NCBI RefSeq assembly: GCF_014805685.1
Contig: NC_060892.1
Coordinates: 3,583,490 to 3,647,489 of the forward strand
Length of the DNA: 64,000 bases
Direction of reading: 5' to 3'
From: Silurus meridionalis
Taxonomy: Eukaryota > Chordata > Actinopteri > Siluriformes > Siluridae
Shown: positions 1-21,500 of the stretch, piece after piece
Layout of the letters: each line of letters starts with the position of its first letter
Numbering within the stretch: the stretch's first letter is position 1
Position numbers and translations under genes: made by a program
The notes under the pieces: model-generated
Told to the model about the DNA's origin: nothing
Database searches by the model: none
What the model saw: only the letters and a program-made list of their open reading frames with translations

Positions 1-482
1 TTGCAAGAGGAATTGTTTTCATTGTAAAATATCAAAATGTCATGTAGTTTGAAAAGCCGTATCATTGCAGTCTGTAAAATTTAGCTTAGATTTAATACCC
101 AGCACAAGGAAATAAACAGGTTTTAAATCATGCCACAGTGACTGGTTTGTCTGTTAATGGCGACTACAACGGTTTCATTTCTAATAACTTGGAGCCAAAT
201 AGTTAAATTTACTTACAAATATTTTAAGAAACGTTGTGTGCAAAATGTACGTTATACGTTAAATATGGGATATAATGGTTGTAACCACCTGTGATTTGGT
301 TCAGCTCTAATAAGGACAATCGCATCATAAAGATATTCCTATAAGCCTAAAAGTACTGGGACACCTGACTTTTCCAGCCATATGTGGCTTTTTAAATATT
401 TTTACTTTATTGACCTTGGTCTATTGTGCTGCAAATTAGGCTGATTAGTAGGCAGGTGCATCAGCAAGCAGCTATGCATATA

Positions 483-497
483 CCAGCAGGTGGCAGT
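483..497 (+). promoter_or_regulatory. CTCF-like motif
   Basis: CCAGCAGGTGGCAG closely fits the vertebrate CTCF core consensus (CCASYAGRKGGCA). It is a motif match only. It lies outside the genes on the left flank. Confidence 0.4.
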
Positions 498-798
498 AGT
501 CTGTATTCGCCATCCATACAGTAATAAAGTAATCCCCTGCTTTACCGCGGTTTGAATCTCGCGCCCCGGTTTATCGCGGAATTGCATTTGCCACATTAGT
601 TTGGCTGATTTTTACGGTCTCTCGAGACGAGCACGATAGACCAAAAAACTTATAGGGAATTGTTTTTATATTGAAATCATGAAATTTATTAATAAAAATA
701 TAATTATTGATTATAAAAATGAAGTAATGTTAATACAGTACAGTACTGTATACATAAAATAGCATTTTTGGGGTCTGTTTATCAGTTTTTCGTTTACT

Positions 799-954
799 GA
801 AAATCGAATCCGTGGCAGGTGTAAAGACTGCTTGCTTTATATACAGTAATCCACTGTTTTACCACGGTGGTTACTTTCCAAAACCGCCCGGGATAAACGG
901 TGGATTACTGTATATAAAGCAAGCAGCGCTTACACCTGCCACAGATTAGATTTT
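799..954. repeat. Hairpin (fold-back) MITE-like element
   Basis: The two halves are reverse complements. The left arm carries GTGGCAGGTGTAA and then CTTTATATACAGTAATCCAC; the right arm carries the same words reversed (GTGGATTACTGTATATAAAG, then TTACACCTGCCAC). Arms are about 60 bp with a short central loop. A diverged relative (acagtaat..gtaatcc..ctgctttaccgcggt) lies at about 520-590. The structure suggests a non-autonomous DNA transposon; the superfamily was not identified. Confidence 0.75.
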
Positions 955-1627
955 CAGTCGTATCTGCTAAATTGCAAAGACAAGTAGCAGGAATGACAAG
1001 TGTGTGTTCTCTCTTTACTCTGCCATTGTTCGCTTTCATCAGTTCCGTTTTTTTCCCCCTCGTGTGCTCATTCGCTAAATATGAATAGCCAGTCGGAGTT
1101 CTCTTTTATCTATCCAAAATTTGACGTGAAATCGTAAAATCAGGCAACCAAAAAAAAAAATGGCTGACTCCATCCGACTAGAGCCAACAGTGCGGAACAC
1201 ATTGAAAAAACTAAAGCCGACTGACGCTCATAAACCGCCAGACTTTACCCGAATGCTGACCGTCAGCTTGGTGTTTCCTGGGTTTTAAGTTCTTGTTCTT
1301 TGTTTTTATTCACGCCTTATATATTTCATTGGCTAAATATGATGCAACATTTTCTGTATCACCTCTTACACTTAGTATAACTGTTAGAAAAAAGAAAATT
1401 GGCCAGAGAAAAAAACATATCGTTCAACCTCTAGAATAAATGTGAAATTAGATGTTCAAAAAAGCACGTTGAAATTTTATGATAGAAAAACTACCTCATA
1501 GAGGCAAAGATAAAAAAAGAATAATACAAAATTCCATGCATTTTGCATTAGAAAGACGCACTGAGTCTGTGACCGAGAGCTGCTCCTGGTGCAGCTGGTT
1601 CCATTGACAAGTCTGTAAACGTTCACT

Positions 1628-10623
<8,996 letters not shown>

Positions 10624-10872
10624 TTTAAACTGGAAGAAAACCAGGAATACAAAGAGACTCTGGAGGATTGTACAGGAATTAATACTGCATTGGGTCCTAA
10701 TTATCATCCAGCGGTTCATCTATCAATCTAAAGTGTTCATTCAGATACAAAATAATATACTTATACATTCTGTAAAATATCCTTAAATTATATCACTTCT
10801 ATTTCTTGTATTATTTCAATTCGAACTGCGGTTTTCCTGCTCGCCCTGACGACCAAACCAGCGTCCAGACAA

Positions 10873-10887
10873 CGGAAGTGACGTCAC
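10873..10887 (-). promoter_or_regulatory. ETS plus CRE composite promoter motif
   Basis: CGGAAGTGACGTCAC joins an ETS site (CGGAAGT) to a palindromic CRE (TGACGTCA). This composite is common in housekeeping promoters. It lies about 250 bp upstream of the C19orf44-type start codon at 10623, between that gene and the divergent calreticulin gene. The role is inferred. Confidence 0.55.
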
Positions 10888-10916
10888 TGAAACTACTTTC
10901 GGAAGTAAATGCGACT

Positions 10917-10917
10917 C

Positions 10918-10991
<74 letters not shown>

Positions 10992-11455
10992 TTTCTTCTT
11001 CTTATTGACTAACATTTCTGCATTATTAATATCTAACATAAAACTATTACTATTATATACTATAACATTACATTATTAGCATGGTCACTATAAATATATC
11101 GCATATATATCCGCAATATCTACATTTATATATAAATAATAGTTAAAGTGGCTGATTTAGCCAGAGAATGTCAATTTCTTGTCTTTTTTTTTTTGTAACA
11201 TTGGATTGTATTTGTATTTCTTTATTAATTTGTAATTCTTTGTATTAAATGCATTCTCTATCTCATCATTCAAATTAGCAGTTTTATTATAGATTTTATC
11301 AGTGGGTATTTCTTCGAACAGTTTCAATGATCTATTTTTTATTCTTTATTATTCATTTTTTTTTTTTTTATAAATATTTCTTTTTTTATAAATAGTGTAG
11401 TTGTTACATCTTTTAAATAAAAAAATAATAGTAAAAAAAAAGATTTATGATTATG

Positions 11456-11485
<30 letters not shown>
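10917..11485. repeat. (TTTC)n, (TTTA)n and (ATT)n runs in the intergenic gap
   Basis: A TTTC run at 10917-10952 passes into TTTA repeats to about 10995. AT-rich sequence follows, with an ATT run at 11457-11485. The stretch separates the promoters of the two divergent genes. No gene is seen in it. Confidence 0.85.
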
Positions 11486-11488
<3 letters not shown>

Positions 11489-11525
11489 AAACCATATCAA
11501 CGCCCCACTTATTCTGCGTGTACCT

Positions 11526-11544
11526 CGTGGTCTCATCTGATTGG
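11526..11544 (-). promoter_or_regulatory. ER stress response element (ERSE), exact match
   Basis: Read on the minus strand this is CCAAT, nine bases, then CCACG, the exact ERSE consensus bound by NF-Y with ATF6 or XBP1. It is about 150 bp upstream of the calreticulin start codon. Vertebrate calreticulin and GRP promoters are known ERSE targets, so it probably drives induction by unfolded protein. Confidence 0.8.
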
Positions 11545-11556
11545 CTGAGCGCTGGA

Positions 11557-11575
11557 CCAATCAGCTGCGGCCATC
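11557..11575 (+). promoter_or_regulatory. Second, degenerate ERSE-like element
   Basis: CCAAT, nine bases, then CCATC on the plus strand, 13 bp from the exact ERSE and in the opposite orientation. The last two bases differ from CCACG. The CCAAT half can still bind NF-Y. Paired ERSE copies are typical of ER chaperone promoters. Confidence 0.5.
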
Positions 11576-11694
11576 TGTGCAGGAGCGGATCGCTGACGGA
11601 GGCTGCTGCACGCGCTTCCTCTTCACCCTCTAGAAGACTCGGTCGGTTCGAAGCCGAAGGAATCCACATCCTCCTCCTCCATACAGCCGCAAAA

Positions 11695-12001
11695 ATGAGA
11701 ATTTCACTCGCACTTTGTGCAGTGTTCGCTGTGTGGTTCACTGCCGACGCCACGGTGTACCTCAAGGAGCAGTTTCTGGATGGAGGTAACGACCCAGGGG
11801 CTTGTTCCCCTTCATTCACTCAGTCCGCCCAAAACATCTGGTGTATAATTATAATAAATATAAATCGAATTATCTTTTACTTAGAATGTCTTATATATGA
11901 TAATGTATAAGCTTTTCTGTTATTATTGTTATACTATATGTTTATAATGCTGCATGTGTGTTATTTATTTGGATGTCATTGTGGATATTACATGAGAATA
12001 A

Positions 12002-12067
<66 letters not shown>

Positions 12068-15000
12068 ATTAACAAAGTACCTAATAACTACATCAATAGT
12101 TACCTAAATAATCAATTAAATATCTAACTAACTCCATAAATAACAAAGTATCTCAATAACTAGCTATATAACTAACTATCTGAACTAAACAATAACTATA
12201 ACTATTTAAATTACTATCAATCAAAATACTGATCAAACTCCATAAATAACAACGTACCTGAATAACTTAAACTGTATAACCAACTTGATAAGTGTTAAAC
12301 TGATTTTTATTTGCAAACGGTAGAAAGTGTAATGTGAGTAAAGATGCTGTACCTCCATCACAAAATCTTTTTTTTTTCCCCCTGCAGATGAATATAAAAC
12401 TCGATGGTTGGAATCGAAGCACAAATCAGACTATGGGCAGTGGAAGCTCTCTGCAGGGAAGTTCTACGGCGACGCTGAACTCGACAAAGGTGATGTTTCA
12501 GACCTGGACCGTGTCTAAGCAAATATATTCACTTTAAAAAGGAGAGGCATGTAAATAGAACAGAAACACTTAGACTGCTTAGTCTGCTTTGTTACATTCA
12601 TACATAATATTTATGTCTGCTGTTTGTTTTGACCAAAGGTCTCCAGACAAGCCAGGATGCCCGCTTTTATGCCCTGTCCAGGCGGTTCGAGCCTTTCAGC
12701 AACGAGGGTAAACCTCTGGTCATTCAGTTCACAGTGAAACACGAGCAGAAGATCGACTGCGGCGGTGGCTATGTGAAAATCTTCCCGGCTGATCTGGACC
12801 AGGCCGAAATGCACGGCGAATCTCAGTATTACATCATGTTCGGTAAGCGGTGGTGACACGCAGCTATGACCTCGTTACACATACGATACGAAGGTCTACT
12901 CGGTAGCACGTGACGTTTGTTTGCTCGTTTTTGTTTACGCCAGGTCCTGACATCTGCGGCTACAGCACCAAGAAAGTACACGTGATTTTTAACTACAAGG
13001 GACAGAACCACCTGATCAAGAAAGACATCCGATGCAAAGTGAGTCGTAGGTAAAAATGTCATTGATTGTGCGCTGAAGGTAATGAGAATGATAAGAACGG
13101 CTACTTGGAGCAGATCTGACGTCATTTAATTTTTCCCGAACGAATCCATGCTGCTGATACAAAAGCAGGAAAAATATCACAGTCTATTACAACATGCCTG
13201 TTTAATATCCACAGTTTTATTTACACACTGCACTTGATTGGATTATCCACAATGAGCTTTCTTTTTCGTCCAGGACGACGAGTTCACAAACCTGTACACG
13301 CTGATCCTCCGACCCGACCAGACCTACGAAGTGAAAATCAACAACGAGAAGGTAGAGTCCGGTTCTCTCGAGGAGGACTGGGATATCCTTCCTCCCAAAA
13401 AAATCAAGGATCCAGAAGCGAAGAAGCCGGACGACTGGGACGACCGCGCCAAAATCGACGATCCCGAGGACACAAAACCAGAGGTTAGTCTCAACCAGGG
13501 GTTCATGGGGTGGAATGCAATATGATGATGAAGAACACAGGGAACAAATATACATTTTGATCTCGAACTTTTGGATTTTTGGTTTTAACTCCACCCAGGT
13601 AGGAGGGGCTTGATCTGGTTTGACTCCACCTCCTGGACTTTTGGCAGCTGTCTTTTTTTTATCCAGATAGCTACACAAAATAATATTATAATACCATAAT
13701 TTCTTTAAATCTCAACTCACAGGACTGGGATAAACCCGAGAACATTCCTGATCCCGATGCCAAGAAGCCCGAAGACTGGGACGAAGACATGGACGGCGAA
13801 TGGGAGCCACCCGCAATCCCAAACCCTGAGTACAAGGTAAATCATGTAGCATTTACAACCTTTATTAACAATTCCATCATTCCTACATTTCCAACATGTG
13901 ATTCACATGTTAATACAACGTGATTTGGGTCCAAGCTGCTGGTAAATTCATATTTTTTTATACAGTATATCCTGAAAATGTATCAGGATCATGAAAATAA
14001 ACCCGATCGTAATTGAAATGTGTATGAACCTTCCATCTTCTGAGTTCTATGAAGCGAGACAAAGCAGGTCTCCTGTGAGAATCTGTCTCTGATACCACCG
14101 GTCTCTCAATTAACATACTACAGGGAGTTGGTCGCATGTGTGGCGAGATAATTGGAGTTCCTCTGAGGTCACGCACATCTCTTTCTAAACAGATATGAGA
14201 ATGGTTTGGAGAAAGAGAAAACGAACCACAGGAGACCACATGAGGCTCAACTGATTTAGGTGTCATCATTAAAAAACATGGCTATTCTCAGGTGTGGTTG
14301 AATGTGGATTTGAACCGTATGTGCTTTTTTTAACATTCACTCCTCTGGGAGGATGTTCCACTGGATTTTGTGGTGATTTTGTGGCAAATCATTCATCCAC
14401 AAGGGTGTTAGTAAAGTCAGGAGCTGATGTAGGGGAGGAGAGGAAGCTCGATGTTTGATAGAGTTGAGTTTGATCCCTAAAGCAGGAGATCTTCCACTCC
14501 AACAAACCCAAACTATATCTTCATGGAGCTGGATTTGTGCACAGGGTTTGTATTGTCATGATGGAACAGGTTTAGGTTTCCTAGTTCAAATGAAGGGACA
14601 ATGTCATGCCACCACATCCATTAGACATCCTACACAAGTGTCCGGATTATTATGTAGTGTAAATAAATTCATAAGAGCCACACAAATCTTATTACCCTGA
14701 CTTACCTTATAAATAAGAAATCGAACCTTTTAGGAATGTGGACATTTTAGCAAAAATTTGCCATAACAGCATCTTCTGACAAACATTTGATCGATCAGTT
14801 CTATGTGTCCTAACCGTGAGTCTACATGCATTTAGGACAAATAATGATCATTGAGCTAGGACACTTATCAAATCAATTTGAGTAATACACTTTCATGTTG
14901 CAACATATTAAGCATTAAAATTAGCATGTCATTTACATATTAAAGCTACTGTTAAAAATGGTAAATGTAAATTTTCATTATGCACCAAACTTTGCACATG

Positions 15001-16865
15001 TTAATGAAAATGTACATTTCAATACAAAGATATATTGCGATTTTGAATTTAGCATTTTAGATAAAATTTTTGCTACCTCTATGTTTCCGTATTTATTAGA
15101 ACATAAGCGTACGTACTTCGACGCGGCACCTCTGTCTCGGGCCGCTGTCGTCGAAAATGACAACTTCTGACCAATCAGAATCTAGAATTCTGCAAAAAAT
15201 ACTGTCTTATGAAAACGATGCCACGTGCAGATCCTACAGAACCATTATCATAAAGATTCTAGCTTTTCAACAATGTTTCTGCTTTCCTAAGATCCAAAAT
15301 ATTCCAAATTCAGCGTAAAATCAAGTTGTGTCATGACAAACATTGTCTCTCATTGTCTCAATTTTTGTTTATTATTATTATGTTTCTGTTTTAAAGGGGG
15401 AATGGAAACCTAAACAGATCGATAACCCTGACTACAAAGGAACGTGGGTGCATCCAGAGATCGACAACCCAGATTACACACCAGACGACTCCATATACAA
15501 ATACGACAACATTGGAGTTCTCGGCTTGGATCTGTGGCAGGTATTGTTTGATGGGCAGTTATAAAGTATATAGTAATCCGAAGAAACTGTCCAATACTCA
15601 GCTGCAATCTCATGGAATCAGGAATCATTTTGGTCATCAATACACAGCGTATCTGGCGATACGATACGCATCACTATACAGGGTTTGCGATACATTATGA
15701 TATTGCGTTTCTGAGAAACAAATTAGTATCGCCAAATAAAATATCGCGATACTCGCGTGTACTGATATATTCCTACACCCTTAGCTGATACACTGCAGGG
15801 CCTGTAAAAATTGTGGAAACACATTGTCGTCTTGGTTTTTTGAGACGCATGAAACAAACATACAAGACAAACACACAAGAATTGGGCAGTGAACGACTGG
15901 AAGAAAGTTCTGTGGACTGATGCGTCCAAATTGGGCATTTTTGTCTCTCTCTAAGTAGAGAAGATGTGATCTGACTGCCTCACAGTCAAACATGGAGGTG
16001 GAATCTTAATGGTTTGGGGATGTTTTGGAGACTTATTCCAGAAAGTGAAAGGAATCCTGAACCAAAATGGCTCCCATTCCATACTTCAGCACCATGCGGT
16101 TTGGTCTGGACTGCGGCTTGTTGGAACCGACTTCACCATACAACAAGAAGATGAGACGTCTGGAGTGATATCTATCATAGAACGACTTGCCCAGTCATCG
16201 CATCTAAATCCTATTGATCTGCTCTGGGATGAACTGCTGAATGTTTGGAGAAACGAAATGTCAGGATTCTGAGAGCATGTTAAACTGTTCTTCATTAGAA
16301 AATTAAGGGGAACATCTGGACATTTATAGAGATGGTCAGTCAAAGGAGGTCTTCAGTTTGTTGCATAGAAAAGGAATTTGCGTGTGTCTCTTTATGTGAC
16401 ACTTTTCACAGATATCATATAAAGTGATGTTCAAATCAATAATATTAATATTTTTATATTTATAGGTGAAATCCGGTACCATCTTTGATAACTTCCTTAT
16501 CACTGATGATGTCAAGGAGGCTGAGGATTTCGGCAAAGAGACCTGGGGAGCCACGAAGGTACGTTCTCCTGCCGCAACTCCTTCATATATTTTTTTTTTT
16601 TTACAAGATGGTATAGTTTTTTTTCCACACGTATTCATAACATTCACATGACCCTCAGGACCCTGAGAAGAAGATGAAGGATAAGCAGGACGAGGAAGAG
16701 AGAAAGCAGAGGGAAGAGGAGGAGAAGAACAAGAAAGAACCCGAAGGCAACGAGGAAGACGAGGACGAGCCTGAAGATGAACCGGAGGATGAGGAGGAAA
16801 CTCCCGAGGAACCCAGTAACGATGAAGATGATGAGGAAGATAAGCCCACTAAAGACGAGTTGTAG
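11695..16865 (+). CDS. calr: Calreticulin
   Basis: ER-lumen lectin chaperone and calcium store. Exons: 11695-11785, 12388-12489, 12639-12842, 12944-13038, 13274-13483, 13723-13836, 15397-15540, 16466-16558, 16659-16865. Total 1260 nt, 419 residues, with internal exon sizes 102, 204, 95, 210, 114, 144 and 93 as I recall for mammalian CALR. The first ~19 residues form a signal peptide ([19 protein letters not shown]). The N-domain has [16 protein letters not shown] and IRCKDDEF, with the conserved disulfide cysteines. The P-domain has three IxDPxxxKPxDWD repeats and three GxWxPxxIxNPxY repeats. The C-domain is strongly acidic and ends in KDEL. It could be a calr or calr3a-type paralogue; the neighbouring C19orf44-type gene matches human CALR3 and the neighbouring rad23a matches human CALR. 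A Tc1 fragment lies in intron 7. Confidence 0.97.
12000..12067 (+). repeat. (ATCT)n microsatellite
   Basis: About 17 tandem ATCT units in intron 1 of calreticulin. Confidence 0.95.
13837..15396. other. Calreticulin intron 6 with MITE copy
   Basis: This is the longest calreticulin intron, about 1.56 kb. A copy of the dispersed 'gggacacctgac' family covers about 14290-14700, with 'ggatgttccactggatttt', 'atcttccactccaa' and 'caggtttaggtttcctag' as shared words. The rest is AT-rich unique-looking sequence with no exon. Confidence 0.6.
15790..16340 (+). pseudogene. Tc1-type transposase fragment in calreticulin intron 7
   Basis: Plus-strand peptides [35 protein letters not shown] and [19 protein letters not shown] are Tc1 transposase words, with frame changes between them. 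The start 'gcagggcctgtaaaaattg' resembles the terminus of the related element at 56934. A dead copy of the same subfamily as 56934-57893. Confidence 0.7.
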
Positions 16866-17236
16866 ACGGCGTCTGAGCTTTCGCATCTTAGGAGAACCTC
16901 CTGATCCTCCCCCACTTGGTGAAGCTCCTTCTGTGGGGCTCTGCCTTCCAAAAACCAGGACAATAGAGAATAGAGGGTGTGCTGTGGTTTTATTTTAGTT
17001 CAGTGAGGATCGTTTTCCCGCCGCTGCTCCCCTTTGTTTTGATTTTTTTTTCAATTATAAATTAATCTAATGAGATGTTAGCCATGCCCAGGGTTTTTTC
17101 TACTGCTGCTACCCAGCTTCTCCATTTCCCACCCAAAGTCACATGGAAAACTAAATTAGATGGATTATTATCAACTTGTTTCGAGAGGAAAAAAAATGAC
17201 GAGTGTATCATTTTTAGGTTATTTGCACTTTTTTTA

Positions 17237-17242
17237 AATAAA
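17237..17242 (+). terminator. Poly(A) signal of calreticulin
   Basis: AATAAA about 370 bp past the calreticulin stop codon, in AT-rich 3'UTR-like sequence. It is the most likely polyadenylation signal before the next promoter. Confidence 0.6.
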
Positions 17243-17364
17243 TAATTTTCTTAAACCGTGGCCTGGCTTATCTTTTGTCACTTATTTTCTCCACTGTGTA
17301 CTTTTTAAAATATATTTAGCAGAAATTCTCCAAACATATTTCTCGGCTCTCTGAAGGAAAAGAT

Positions 17365-17535
17365 AGCAGATCTTCCACACATTTCCAAACAATGTAAAGC
17401 AGATCTTCATGGAGCTAGCTTTGTGCACAGGTACATTGTCATGCTGGAACAAGTTTGGGTCTCCTAGTTCAAGTTGAAGTAAAAAATCTCATGCTACAGC
17501 ATCCTGAGACAGTTTGGGGAAGACCTACATATGGG
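17365..17535. mobile_element. Fragment of the 'gggacacctgac' MITE family
   Basis: Shares 'gcagatcttcatggagct', 'tttgtgcacaggtacattg', 'tcatgctggaacaagtttgg' and 'tctcctagttcaa' with the other copies. It lies between the calreticulin poly(A) signal and the rad23a promoter. Confidence 0.6.
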
Positions 17536-17688
17536 TGGAAACAAATAAATATTTCTAGGGTCAGACGCGAACCCGTACTTATACTTCCGTACTACAGAGT
17601 ATAGTGTGTTAGTGGAAGTGGTGTACAATTTATGTATACTATTTAGTAGGCTAGTATGCGGGGTAGGGGTTGTGTTGTTCTCTGTGGC

Positions 17689-17708
17689 GGCCAGCAGGTG
17701 TCGCTGCA
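17689..17708 (+). promoter_or_regulatory. CTCF-like motif in the rad23a promoter
   Basis: GGCCAGCAGGTGTCGCTGCA resembles the CTCF core with one or two mismatches (GTGT where GGGG or GTGG is usual). It is about 150 bp upstream of the rad23a ATG, in GC-richer DNA. Confidence 0.4.
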
Positions 17709-17848
17709 GAACGGCGCTGTTTCCTCCTCCCCACCCGCCTTAACACCGAAGAAAAGCTGAGTCACATCTAAATGCCGCGGCTGCTGCTAACGCTAAGCGC
17801 GCAGGAGACCCAGTTTCTGCCCTCGTTTCTTCTCGCTCTCGCCGAACC

Positions 17849-18479
17849 ATGCTGACGATCACGCTGAAAACCCTGCAGCAGCAGACTTTCAAGATCCAGA
17901 TAGACGAGGAGCTGACGGTAAGTGGAGCCGAGTTGAGCCGAGCCGCGTCCCCGGGGCGAGTCAGTATGATCCGGTGAGAGAAACGCAAGAAAATCAAAGG
18001 GGCCTGGATAAATTCCTTATTCTTTTTTTTTTTTTTTTTACATGGCAGACATCAATTACACCTTCTATAATAACAATCTCGCGGTAATAAAACACTACAA
18101 TGGTTAATAACACACTTTACTTTAATCCTCGGACATGACCACGCACTATTATTGACATTAGACCGAGATCCGTTATGGGCTGAATCTCAAATTGCTCTTT
18201 AGTCTTCGTGTAGTGCACTAGGTAGTGTACAGATCGCTATCTATTTAATTCCCTATGTAGTGCACCAATACAGGACGTACAGAGGCGTTTAGGATTAGAC
18301 CGTGGTAATGCCATAACTGTTCAGGCATGTCTTGTGTTGTGTGTTTTTTGTGTTGTGTTTGTGTTGGTGTGTGTGTGTTTTCAGATGCTTAAAAAAAGCC
18401 CCGACTTACACAATGAAGCGGTGTGAGCACAATATTTTGTTGTATTTTATCTGTAACAAATCTCAGTCGCTTATTGGAC

Positions 18480-18520
<41 letters not shown>

Positions 18521-21500
18521 ATAGGTTTAATAAATTACTGTTTTACTTTTAGTTGTGTTGTAATTGGTGTGTCGCTAATATCACATCAGTCACACCTAAA
18601 GCAATATTTCAGTGAAATATAACATTTTATACGTTTCTCTTCAACCCCAGATTACCCAAGATCCCCCCCACATAACCCCAAATTATTCCGGATTACCATA
18701 GATAACATAGAATATCCCACATTATCCCTGATTATCCCATATTTCCACCATATACCTCACACCAGATACCCCCATTATCTCCAAATTACCCATGATACCC
18801 CCCACATTAACCTAAATAATCCAAGATACTCCCGGATACCCTCAGATTACACCAGACCCCACCCCAGTATCCCCAAATTACCTCCGATACCCCCACATTT
18901 AACCCAGATTATCCCATATTACCTGTCGTACCCCAGAATATCCCATATTACCTGTCGTACCCCAGAATATCCCAGAAAACCCTAGGTACCCCATATTACC
19001 CCAGATACCTTAGATTATACTTAGATTAACAATTTAGATTAATTTAGGTACCCCAGAAACCCTATAAATTGTATCCAAAATACCCCAGATTACCCCAGAC
19101 TACTCTTATATTATCCAACATTAGCCAAAATACTGCCACATTATCCCATATTACCTCCTATTCCCCCAGATTATACCTAATACCCGCAGATTATCTCTAA
19201 TAACCCAGATTACCGCAGATTATCCCAGATTACCTCAGGCAGTGTAGCCAGCAAGTAATTAAATCTTATTGCCACCAGTTTAGCATTCAGGAAACTACAT
19301 GTCTTAATCAATATATGTGATTTGGAAGATAATTATTTTCCCATATAAATATATATTTATTGTATATTTGCTGCTTGTGTTTGTGTCTCAGGTACGAGCT
19401 CTGAAAGAGAAGATTGAATCTGAAAAAGGCCAGGATGCGTATCCCATAGCTGGACAGAAGCTCATCTATGCAGGTCAGAGATCCAAAAATGATTAATGAA
19501 TGAATACATTGTTTACGTTTTTGAAATGCTTGTTTTGATCGTATGAGTGATTCTTTTTGCACCGATGCCATTGATCACGTACGTCATTCGATCGTACGAA
19601 TTCAGCCCCATCTGATTTATAATTAATATTGTAGGTAAAATCTTGAACGATGACATACCGATCAAAGAATACAAAATCGAAGACAAGAACTTTGTTGTCG
19701 TCATGGTAACTAAGGTAAGACTTTTTTTTTTTTTAGGTTAATCAAGTTAATATAATATAGTTATATTATATATGTAAATATATACAATGGATTCAAAAAG
19801 TCTGTGACCACATGGAAAATGTTTCTGAATTTTAAAAAAAATTCAAATAAAGTCAGTGTTTGGTGTCTTCAGGATTTTTTTTTTAACATCCACGAACTCT
19901 GTAGGAAAGGTCCGATTTTCTTCATGACCGATCTCTTTAACTGAAACGTGGCATCAGACGACACGGGTTGATGAGTTCGATCTAAAACGGATTATTAGGT
20001 TTTGCACAAACTTGTCCTTGTCATTTAGTTTTTAAATTATATGTTTTTTATTCTTGTAATCTGAAGCAGTCTCTGGCAAAATAATTTCTTGTGGGATTAG
20101 AAAAGGTATATTTTATAGCAAAAAAAAGGAACAAACCAAATACTAAGAACGTCTAAAATTCCTGTAAATATTTGGTGTATTATACTTTTCATTCAACTTG
20201 AAAAATCTGTGGATTGAGTGAAAAAATCCCCAAATTTCCCTGTCCTGAGTCATCAGTGTAATACTCTTCTCAGCCACTAGAGGCTCCCCTCTGACCTATA
20301 AAAAGAACGAATGTATGCCATTATGGGACCCTCATCTGATTTCAGCTAGAGCTCACACTTTTCTTCTTCATTCTCCATCATTAATTGGAGAGAATTTCAC
20401 ATGCTCTCGATGTTGAAACTATTTAGACTCGTCCATGACTGCCTTTACCTCCTATGTATAATAATCTGTTTTGTATCTCTGCAGCCCAAACTGGCTCCTC
20501 CTGTGGTTGCCAATTCTCTCCCTGACCTTTCACCTCAGCCTCCTTCTCTACCTGCTCCTCCTCCATCTGCCCCAGCAGCCCCAACCTCCACATCCACCTC
20601 TGCAACTGCTGCTGTACCCACCCCTACAGCTACCCCTGCATCTACAATGACCCCTACAACTACCCCTGCTCCGACAATCACCCCTACAACTACCCCTGCA
20701 CCCACAGTTACCCCTGCATCTCTTCCTGCCCCTGCCTTAGCTCCTACACCCAGCTCTGTTGAACCACCTCAGTCTGAAGAGTATGTGAAGCCTCCTGAAC
20801 CTTTGTCCACAGCAACCCCTGCTTCTGCCCCTGCTTCTGCCCCTGCTTCTGCCCCTGCTTCTGCCCCTGCTTCTGCCCCAGCTTCTGCCCCAGCTTCCAG
20901 TGTCGAGGCAGTGGCGACAGAGGCTGCGGAGACAGAGGCTGCAACCACACAGGATGCATCTGCAGATCAACCCCAGAGAGCCGAACCAGAGCAGCCGGCA
21001 AACCCCACCGCAGCGCTCTCAGCTGCCAGGTATAAACTGTGACATAAAGAAAAGAAAAAAATCCACCCTGATAATGAACATGTGACTGGTAAACCTGTGG
21101 TGTTGATCAATTTCCTCCATTACCCACAATGCCATTCAACTATCCCCTGAAAGTGACGGCAGTCGGATATAATCCTTTTCATGACCCATTATCATGTTAG
21201 ACCTTTAATAATCTGTAATGTATCTCTTAGTTGGAAGGAGGTCGAACAGTTTGGGGGGGAAAAAAATATAAAGATTATAAAATGCTTGCACTTAACACAT
21301 TTTTAAAAAATCTTCATTCCCACTCCAGCATTATGGATGAGCTCGGACTTCTGGAGGAAGCAGCATCGATACTCGGTATGTCATCCGATTCCTCAGGTTT
21401 TAGAATCACTGAGCTCTTGTCCTGTGGAATCACGCTGGCTCGTGTTGATGATTAGTTACAGGGCAGGCGTATGAGAATCTGGTGACGGAGATCATGTCGA

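Larger units (their letters stand above)
1..1627. other. Intergenic flank with MITE-like repeats, no gene
   Basis: No exon is recognisable here. The stretch holds a repeat end at about 345-375 ending in a 'gggacacctgac' motif that recurs across the window, a diverged fragment near 520-590 related to a hairpin element, the hairpin itself at about 799-954, and AT-rich sequence. The last ~70 bases should be 3'UTR of the minus-strand C19orf44-type gene, whose stop codon is at 1628-1630. TTTATT at 1315-1320 is an AATAAA on the minus strand and a possible poly(A) signal. Confidence 0.6.

Noticed and set aside
18650..19240. CRISPR-like repeat array
   Set aside because: The units are short, adjacent and degenerate with no unique spacers, and the DNA is a vertebrate intron.
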